Of a stretch of 10,291 nucleotides of DNA, positions 1 to 7,300 are shown one piece after another. The first letter of the stretch is position 1. Each line of letters begins with the position of its first letter. The position numbers and the translations under genes are program-made. Source of the DNA: an uncultured Gammaproteobacteria bacterium (GTDB taxonomy: Bacteria > Pseudomonadota > Gammaproteobacteria > Pseudomonadales > DT-91); the NCBI GenBank assembly GCA_929200485.1, contig CAKMZU010000107.1, positions 1-10,291 of the forward strand. The letters run 5' to 3'. The notes under the pieces are model-generated. The model saw only the letters and a list, made by a program, of their open reading frames with translations. It had not been told where the DNA came from and did no database searches.

Positions 1-3000
1 CACTATACCTATTCAAAAGATAATAACTTCACCGGCTTCCCAATGTACGGTCTATCGAATAACAGCGATAGCCTGATGGATAGCCAGAATAAATCTTATC
101 GCTATTCGGTTGAGATTGCCCGCAGTGATTTAATCGGTAGCGTGCCGCAAAATAACCGTAAACGCTATTATTATAACTACCTGCATCTCCCTACAGAAGT
201 ACTCACACTCAAAGATGGCGTAGAGCATTTGAAAACAACCTATGAATACAGTATTTCCCCTTTTAAATACAGTCGCTCAACCAACTATGACAAACCGCGT
301 GAAACCATCAACTGGATTTGGGATGAGAAAAAAAACGCTTATATTCCAAGCGATAAAATCCTGACAAAATATGATTTGTATGGCAATAAAATCGAAGAGT
401 CCCGCTTGGTCTTCGATCGCGTTTACTTGAAATGGAAGACGACTCATCATCAAGCCAAATCTTATTACAATGATGCCTCTGGTCTGGAAAAAGAAAATAT
501 TCGTACCGATAAGTTAAGCGATCAAACACTTCGATCGAGCTATACCCTCTCCAAAGATAAAAAAAGCCATGCGGAGAAAATCATTGATTATAAAGCGCAT
601 GCTAAAAGTGCTTGGGAACCCTGGCAAAAAATCAGTATGCAACATGATAACTTCGGAAGAAAAATCGCCTCATCGACACAGTGGTTAGCCAAAGGGCAAC
701 CTGACCCGCAAAAAACATCTTATACCAAAAGCTATGATTTCGATACCAAGTCTCGATTTCTAAGGGTTAAACAAACGAGTGCCCTGGGTGCAATAAACAC
801 TGAGTTCCAAGATACCCGCAGTGGTAATTTACTCGAAAAACACACCCCTGAAGGCTCTATTTGGCAATATGAATATGACGATCTGGATCGAATGACTAAA
901 GAAACCAATCCGCTGAGAAAATCTACCCTGTATACCCATCAGGATTTCGACAAAGATCGCATCAATCAGGTAATAAAAGAAACACCGCTTCACTATAAAG
1001 TCGCCACAGTCACGGATGCTGCAGGCAGAGTTACCGCACATAAGGATTATTATCAAAACACCTGGCGAACACTCTCTGCGAAGGAATACAACGGCTGGAA
1101 CAAAGTGGTTAAACAAACTAATATTTTAGGACTGGATGAGATTACCGTTTACGATCAGTTCGAACGCCCCATCAAGCATACTGACCATTGGGGCAATATC
1201 AAACGTATTGACTATAACGACTTACATCTGATAACCACGACCTATATCAACCAGCACAAAGCGATGGAGAAAGAGACGCAGCCTTGGCTTGCCAGAACAC
1301 TCCATCGTAAATATCCAGTTTTTGAGAACCCTAATGATCCCCAAAGTTATTTTATTGAAGAGACGCTGGAGAAAAACGGTTTCGGTCAGAATAGTAAACA
1401 TACCAGCGCTCTGATCCATCGCTGCACACTTAAACCTAAGGACTCAATCCAAAGCGTTTACACCCACGACCCCAGCTTTAATCGCATCAGCAAAACCATT
1501 GTTGGTTCTGATGGCCTGCACTTTACCCGTACAACCGAATATGACTTGTTTAAAAACGTGGTGAAACATACTAAAACGCAAACCAAAAACGATGAAACCC
1601 ACCAAAACGAGACAGACTTACGCGAATACAATAAAGATAACCAGCTGGTAAAAGTCACTACGCCAGAGAAAGTGACGACGCAACACGTCAATGATAAGGA
1701 AGGCAGACGGGTTAAAACCATCCTGCCGGATGGTTCAGACATTTTATTCGAGTACAACCTGTTAGGGCAGATGGTAAAAAATAGTTGGATACGCGGGGGG
1801 AAACGACTGGAAATCACAAAAACCTACAATGACGATAATCATCTAATCACGCTGTCTGATAACGACGGTCAGTCAATCAAATATACTTACCTGCCCAATG
1901 GCAAAGTCCACACCATCACCTATCCTGACGGACAGGCCATGACACGAGTTTATGATGATAAAAACCGCGTGATTAGACGAACTGACTTTGCAGGCAAACG
2001 ATATCATTTAACCTACAATGAGGATGACAAAGGCGCCCTTTCTGAAGTTCAAGTAGATAAAAACCGGATTCAATTCAATTATGGTGAAGACGACAACCAT
2101 AGTAAGGGCAGCCTGATCAGCCGAACAGACAGCTATGACTCCACAAACGGCTCTTCAAGTAATACAGAAACCTGCTTTTACTACGGTGCATTCCGAAATC
2201 TGACAAAAACGACCCACCTCAACAAGCCGACCGAGACTATTTTCAATACCAACCACCACTTTAACAGCAGAGGGCAACTGAAAAGTATTACCAATCATTC
2301 ACATCAGGGTCACAACCCGTCCATGGATACGTTGCAGACGTATCAATACGATTCGTTAAATCGTTTGATTGAAGAGACTCACGAGCAGGCGCATGTAATC
2401 AAATCCATAAATTACCGGTATGATGCGAACAACAATCTGCTAAGTGAAATCTACCATGATGGCACAAACCAGCACAGTATCACCCACCAGTATAATGGGC
2501 AGGATCAACGAACATTCTCAACAGTAAATCATGTCAATCAAGTGTTCATTGAGCATTATTTCTGGGATAAAAACGGGCATCTCGAACAAACCCCAAGTAC
2601 TACTCGATTTGAGTATGATACCCAGGGCTATTTAATGACCATGAAGCATCCCGACTTTGCGACGATTGACTACCATTATCTGCCTAATGGATTACTGGGT
2701 AAGCGCACGAAAAATCAGAAAGATCTTGGCTTCTACCATGGGACAAATAAAAAGATTACCTCCATCAAAGATAACAACCGATGGCATAGCCTCTTTAGTG
2801 ATACACATGGACTGGAGGCCGATATTAGCAATAACTCAGTTGCTCAATTCTTTGTTTCCGGACGGGACTCGGGGGGTATCCTAAGCCACGATAAAGATTT
2901 CCAGACAACCACTTACACTGCATATGGAAAGGCGATTACCCCATTTGAACGAGGCGACATCTCATCAGCCTTCGGCTGGAATCAGGAATTCCTTGATCAG

Positions 3001-4056
3001 GATGCAAACCTGACTTATCTGCAGCGGCGCTTTTATGATGTTGGCCTAAAACTGTTTATCAGCCGGGATACCTATCATGTCGATAACCATTATGCCTACG
3101 CTAAGGGCAACCCCATCAGCTTTATTGACCCGACAGGCCATAACGCACAACAAGGCGTCTCCTATGGCGTTGGGAGTGGATTGACGGCGCTGGGGATTAT
3201 CGGGGCGGTATTTGCTGTGCCGACAGGTGGTGCCTCCCTGACACTCACAGCAGGCGCTGGGATTGCAGCTGGTGCTACAGCCGCCCTTTCAGGTATCGCG
3301 CTGATGGGCTCACAAGCAGCGTTGGATTCAGGCAACAAGCAGGCAGCGAAAGCGTTACAATATACCAGTATCGGGCTTAGCGCCGTAGCCTTGATTGAGG
3401 CGGGTGTTGCCATTGCTCCAGCGATTGCGCCCAGTTTCTTTACCAGCACATCGTATATTGCTTACCACATCCCTGAAGAAGCCTTCACTTTTTCTGTCAG
3501 TTCAACAGCACGTTTCTATACGGCTTTCACTGCGAATGCTTCCAGAGGCTTTGCTGAATCCTTCGCAGAAAGCTCTTCTGCTATTGATACGGGACTAACA
3601 CAATCCTTCTATGAGTCTATTGATCAGAGTTTAACCCTTTCTGGTGAAAGTCAGGTGAGTACTCATGCGACCGCAGCTTCCGTTAATAGCGCAAGTGGCG
3701 AGTATATTCCGCTCAGTCGATTAGCGAGCCCTGTAACCAATGCGTCTATAGAAGCAGGCCATTCAGGTATTGTTTCCGGATCGTCCTCACGCATTGCAGC
3801 AACGAACGGAGCACTCTACACAAGGCCATCAACAATGATAAATGGCGTTATTTTGAGGACAACACCTTCAGCTGAAGTTGCCACTGGGCCACTTATTCCA
3901 GGTGCTATCGCTACAGAGGAATCGCTCTCTACCGATATGTCAGGTGCCAATGCCTCTTTCAGAGAAACCTTCTTTGGAAGCGAGTCTACCACAAGGAACT
4001 TTCTCGGCCTGGATCACTCAAGCGCAGAAGAGGCGTCTCCTGACGGAGGGCTATAA
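1..4056 (+). CDS. Secreted-type Rhs/YD-repeat protein, copy 1 (5' end outside the window)
   Basis: Frame 1 is open from the first base, so the gene starts upstream. The ATG at 43 is internal, because the same Met lies deep inside the homologous protein of copy 2. Codon 1 here matches residue 308 of copy 2, so about 307 codons are missing and the full protein would be about 1658 aa. The visible part has many YD repeats (e.g. YEYDDLDRMTKE, YQYDSLNRLIEE, YRYDANNNL), then the Rhs core (NLTYLQRRFYD, SRDTY, NHYAYAKGNP, FIDPTGH), with DPTG at 3127-3138. A 305-residue tail follows: hydrophobic Gly/Ala-rich, then an insert unlike copy 2, then a Ser/Thr/Ala-rich end shared with copy 2. YD repeats in known Rhs and Tc proteins build a hollow beta-shell that encloses the C-terminal peptide. 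The only visible cysteines are in HRCTLKP and TETCFYY. No immunity gene follows. The family call is firm; the biological role is unknown. Confidence 0.93.
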   Translation, partial: HYTYSKDNNFTGFPMYGLSNNSDSLMDSQNKSYRYSVEIARSDLIGSVPQNNRKRYYYNYLHLPTEVLTLKDGVEHLKTTYEYSISPFKYSRSTNYDKPRETINWIWDEKKNAYIPSDKILTKYDLYGNKIEESRLVFDRVYLKWKTTHHQAKSYYNDASGLEKENIRTDKLSDQTLRSSYTLSKDKKSHAEKIIDYKAHAKSAWEPWQKISMQHDNFGRKIASSTQWLAKGQPDPQKTSYTKSYDFDTKSRFLRVKQTSALGAINTEFQDTRSGNLLEKHTPEGSIWQYEYDDLDRMTKETNPLRKSTLYTHQDFDKDRINQVIKETPLHYKVATVTDAAGRVTAHKDYYQNTWRTLSAKEYNGWNKVVKQTNILGLDEITVYDQFERPIKHTDHWGNIKRIDYNDLHLITTTYINQHKAMEKETQPWLARTLHRKYPVFENPNDPQSYFIEETLEKNGFGQNSKHTSALIHRCTLKPKDSIQSVYTHDPSFNRISKTIVGSDGLHFTRTTEYDLFKNVVKHTKTQTKNDETHQNETDLREYNKDNQLVKVTTPEKVTTQHVNDKEGRRVKTILPDGSDILFEYNLLGQMVKNSWIRGGKRLEITKTYNDDNHLITLSDNDGQSIKYTYLPNGKVHTITYPDGQAMTRVYDDKNRVIRRTDFAGKRYHLTYNEDDKGALSEVQVDKNRIQFNYGEDDNHSKGSLISRTDSYDSTNGSSSNTETCFYYGAFRNLTKTTHLNKPTETIFNTNHHFNSRGQLKSITNHSHQGHNPSMDTLQTYQYDSLNRLIEETHEQAHVIKSINYRYDANNNLLSEIYHDGTNQHSITHQYNGQDQRTFSTVNHVNQVFIEHYFWDKNGHLEQTPSTTRFEYDTQGYLMTMKHPDFATIDYHYLPNGLLGKRTKNQKDLGFYHGTNKKITSIKDNNRWHSLFSDTHGLEADISNNSVAQFFVSGRDSGGILSHDKDFQTTTYTAYGKAITPFERGDISSAFGWNQEFLDQDANLTYLQRRFYDVGLKLFISRDTYHVDNHYAYAKGNPISFIDPTGHNAQQGVSYGVGSGLTALGIIGAVFAVPTGGASLTLTAGAGIAAGATAALSGIALMGSQAALDSGNKQAAKALQYTSIGLSAVALIEAGVAIAPAIAPSFFTSTSYIAYHIPEEAFTFSVSSTARFYTAFTANASRGFAESFAESSSAIDTGLTQSFYESIDQSLTLSGESQVSTHATAASVNSASGEYIPLSRLASPVTNASIEAGHSGIVSGSSSRIAATNGALYTRPSTMINGVILRTTPSAEVATGPLIPGAIATEESLSTDMSGANASFRETFFGSESTTRNFLGLDHSSAEEASPDGGL
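3151..3420 (+). other. Hydrophobic Gly/Ala-rich segment after the core, copy 1
   Basis: About 90 residues directly after DPTG are rich in Gly, Ala, Ile, Leu and Val (e.g. GLTALGIIGAVFAVPTGGAS, then LSGIALMGSQAAL). They align well with copy 2. Similar segments follow the core in many Rhs proteins and may be membrane-inserting or packed inside the shell. Length and composition would allow two or three membrane-spanning helices, but this is not proven. Confidence 0.7.
3388..3606 (+). other. Divergent insert in the tail of copy 1
   Basis: After YTSIGLSAVAL the sequence stops aligning with copy 2 and resumes at FYESIDQSL (3607). The insert is about 73 residues, rich in Ala, Ser, Phe and Thr, with no cysteine (e.g. 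SFFTSTSYIAYHIPEEAF, FAESFAESSSAID). I recognise no known toxin motif. It occupies the same place as the insert of copy 2. Confidence 0.6.
3607..4053 (+). other. Conserved Ser/Thr/Ala-rich C-terminal end, copy 1
   Basis: The last 149 residues align with the last 138 of copy 2 through anchors: FYxxIDxS with SGESQ; RPxTxIN; TPxxExAT followed by PxIPGxxAT; GANAxF; and GLDxSxxE then PDG. The sequence between anchors is low-complexity. Conservation at the extreme C-terminus suggests a shared job, such as recognition by a secretion or anchoring machine, rather than a swappable toxin. That role is inference. Confidence 0.6.
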
Positions 4057-4181
4057 TGATCCACTAACGGATTAACTAATGCCTTCATACGTATTTATTT
4101 TCGATTAGCTGTTGCCTGTCATCACTGACAACCAAGAAACAGACATAGCAGTCAGCATTACGCCTCAAGCATCTCAACACA

Positions 4182-4217
4182 ACTAACAATTGAACCAAGT
4201 TTGTTCATCTTTATCAA
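4182..4217 (+). promoter_or_regulatory. Putative promoter of copy 2, conserved before copy 3
   Basis: ACTAACAATTGAACCAAG (4182-4199), seven bases, then ATCTTTATCAA (4207-4217). Within it TTGAAC (4190-4195) and TATCAA (4212-4217) are 16 bp apart, each matching four of six sigma70 consensus bases. The arrangement recurs with identical spacing at 9304-9339. It lies 64 bases before the start codon, leaving room for a short leader. The CAATTG in the first box is palindromic and could be part of an operator. Confidence 0.5.
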
Positions 4218-4270
4218 TATCATAATAATCATGGAGTCCTGCAAGTATCTTTCTGTCAACGAATCGCAAA

Positions 4271-4281
4271 TAGGGCAATAG
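4271..4281 (+). promoter_or_regulatory. Weak ribosome binding site of copy 2
   Basis: AGGG (4272-4275) lies six bases before ATG 4282, within TAGGGCAA, which is followed by an in-frame TAG that blocks any upstream start. The near-identical TAGAGCAA before copy 3 uses the same three-base gap to its start codon. Confidence 0.5.
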
Positions 4282-4350
4282 ATGACTATAAAATTAAACC
4301 TCATATTATTGATGCCATTTTTCTGGGCCATTGCATTTAGTGCTTTTGCT
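4282..4350 (+). other. Sec signal peptide of copy 2
   Basis: Residues 1-23 have one Lys near the start, a hydrophobic stretch (LILLMPFFWAIAF) and a small-X-small end AFA before EED, which fits signal peptidase I cleavage after Ala23. There is no lipobox cysteine, so it is not a lipoprotein, and no twin arginine. Copy 3 has the equivalent peptide ending AFS before EED. This implies export of the whole giant protein across the inner membrane in an unfolded state. Confidence 0.85.
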
Positions 4351-7300
4351 GAGGAGGATTACCCTGGTTCTCAAGCCTATAACAAAACCCAGCTAAGCTC
4401 TGAATCAGTCAATGCCGCAACCGGCACCTTTGATTATTCTTATCCACTGATTTCCGCAAAAGGCCACGTATCCAATTTCCAGCTGCATTTATCCTATCGG
4501 TTTAATAAAGAGGGCATGTTCAGCCTGCCGAATGGCTGGCAACTGGATCTGGATTTTATTAAAGAAAAATCTGCTTTCATCAATGGACAGGAGTGGTTAA
4601 TTAACCAATTATGGCGCGATGAAACAGGCTTTGGTTCCGGCCTTCGTTACTACAATCTTCACGGCACAAGCTTTATCGATAAGGGTGAAGCGAAAGAAAT
4701 TCCTGGTCATCAGGGCGTATCCTATCGTTATCGATCCAATCATAAAGATGGCAGCATCAAATATTTCTCACACCAAGGGCTGATTGTGATTGAAGAAGAT
4801 CGCTTTGGTAATTTCATAAAATTTGATTATGAAGAACCGATTTCCTCACTTCGTAGCGCCCGCCTAAAGACCTTAACGGATAATTATGGCAATCAATACA
4901 GGTTTGATTATGTGCCCGGAGGCATCATCCTGACAAGTCCGGATAAAAGGAAAACACAGATCTATTTCAATAAAAACGGGGTTGAAGCGATCGCCAATCC
5001 TATGGGTCAACGTACCGAATTTACTTACACTAATTTTGCCGGAAGAAATTTATTACGCACCATTCAAACACCCAAAGGGTTAATGACGCAAATCAGCTAT
5101 AGCACCATCAACTACTCCGATGGTAATAGCAAAAGGCAAATGCCCGTTGTGCATCTGCTTGAAAAAATAGATTTAGCCAAAAATAAAAAAATTGAAGAAA
5201 CACACTATACCTATTCAGAAGACAATAACTTCACCGGCTACCCCATGTACAGCTTATCGAATAACAGCGATAGCCTGATGGATAGTCAGGACAAGTCATA
5301 TCGCTATTCAGTTGAAATTACCCGCAGTGAATTGATTGGGCGCGTGCCGCAAAATAACCGTAAACGCTATTATTACAACTACCTGCATTTACCGATAGAA
5401 GTGCTGACATTAAAAGATGGCTTACCCCATATAAAAACAACCTATGAGTATGCAATTTCACCTTTTAAATACAGTCGCTCAACCAATTATGACAAACCGC
5501 GTGAAACCATCAACTGGATCTGGGATAACAGTCAAAAAATCTACATTCCAAGCGACAAAATTCTGACAACATACGATCTTTATGGCAATAAAATAAAAGA
5601 AAGCCGATTGGTCTTCGATCGGGTGTCACAACAATGGAGAGCCGTTCATCATCAGACCAAAGCCTGGTACAACGAAGCCTTTGGTCTGGAAAAAGAAAAT
5701 ATTCGGAAGGACGCTTTAACTGATCAAGTGATTCGAACCCGTTACACCCTCTCAAAAGATAAAAAAACGCATGCCGATAAAATCATCCATTATAAAAAAC
5801 AGAATGAAACCACATGGAAGCCCTGGCAAAAATTCAGCATTGTACACGATGATCTTGGTAGAAAAACTTACTCATCCTCGCAGTGGCTGTTGAGTGACCA
5901 GCTGGGCCCTCAAAAAACAGCCTATACCAAAGAGTATGCATACCATAAAGATTCAGGCTTATTGACCGTTAAACAGACAAGCCACCTTGGTGCTGAGCAT
6001 ACTGAAATTCAGGATACCCGCAGTGGCAACCTGATTGAAAAACGCACACCCACAGGGTCGATCTGGCAATATGAATATGATGATCTGGATCGACTCACCA
6101 AAGAAACCAACCCTTTGGGAAAAGCCACCGCTTATACTCATCAGAATTTCGATAAAGACGGAATTAACCAGATCATAAAAGAAACGCCCCTGCATTATAA
6201 GGTTGCCACCGTCACTGATGCTGCCGGAAGGGTCACCGAACACAAGGATTTTTTCCACAATGACTGGCGTAGACTGTCTGCTATGGAATACAACGGCTGG
6301 AACAAGGTGACTAAACACACCAATATTTTAGGCCTGGATACAAAAACAACCTACGATCAGTTTGAACGACACATCCAACAGATCGATTATTGGGGAAACA
6401 TCCACCGCATTGATTATGACGACTTGCATTTAACCTCAACAACTTACCTCAACCAACACAAAGTGAAGAAAATAGAAAAACAACCTTGGTTTGCTAAAAC
6501 CATTCATCGAAAATATCCGGTTTTTGATAATCCTAACGATCCACAAACGCATTTTCTTGAAGAAACGCTCGAAAAAAATGGCTTTGGACAAAACATCAGG
6601 CATACCAGTGCACTCATTCACCGCCAAACATTAAAACCTGTAGACATGATCAGAAGTGATTATCGCTACGATCCCAGCTTTAATCGCATCAGCAAGACCA
6701 TCCAAGGCTTTGATGGTCTGAAATTAACTCGCTTAAGCCAGTATGATATTTTCCAAAACCCGGTAACAGAGACAAAAATTCAAACAATAGGCGATAAAAC
6801 AAGCCAGGCGAGAACTGACTTAAGTGAATTCAATGAAGACAATCAGTTAATAAAAGTGGTTACGTCTGAGAAAATGACAACTCAGTTCATCAATGATAAA
6901 GAAGGACGACGCATTAAAACCATTCAGCCGGATGGCTCAGACATCCGGTATGAATACAATCTCTTGGGCCAGATTGTTAAAAACAGCTGGATGCGTGGAG
7001 GTAAACGTCTGGAAATCACTAAATCCTACAATGATGATCATCAGCTAATCTCACTGTCTGATAACGATGGGCTAGTTATTAAATATGATTATCTGCCCAA
7101 TGGTAAAGTCCACACAATTACCTATCCTGACGGAAAAATAATGACGATGGATCATGATGATAAAAATCGTGTAATCGCTCGAACTGACTTTGTTGGCAAA
7201 CGTTCTCACATGATCTACAACGCCAATGACAAGGGGAACATCTCTGAGATCCAGGTCGATAAATATCGCATCCAGTTCGAATATGGCGAAGATGACAATA

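Larger units (their letters stand above)
4057..4281. other. Intergenic region between copies 1 and 2
   Basis: 225 bp with no credible gene. It contains the promoter and ribosome site listed separately. A five-base stem TGTCA/TGACA (4117-4130) has no T run, so I see no recognisable terminator for copy 1. There is no room for an immunity gene of usual size (about 100 codons or more) once the promoter is excluded. Confidence 0.7.

Noticed and set aside
43..45. ATG at 43 as the start of copy 1
   Set aside because: The frame is open to base 1, and the upstream codons (HYTYSKDNNFTGFP) match copy 2 residues 308 on, so this Met is internal.
3162..3449. Reverse-strand open frames over the hydrophobic segment in copy 1, and again at 8352-8672 in copy 2
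   Set aside because: Both mirror the Gly/Ala-rich sense codons, and their apparent similarity follows from sense-strand conservation. Pro/Ala-rich antisense translation is the expected artefact.
4111..4136. Hairpin TGTCA/TGACA after copy 1 as a terminator
   Set aside because: The stem is only five base pairs, with no G/C-rich extension and no T run after it.
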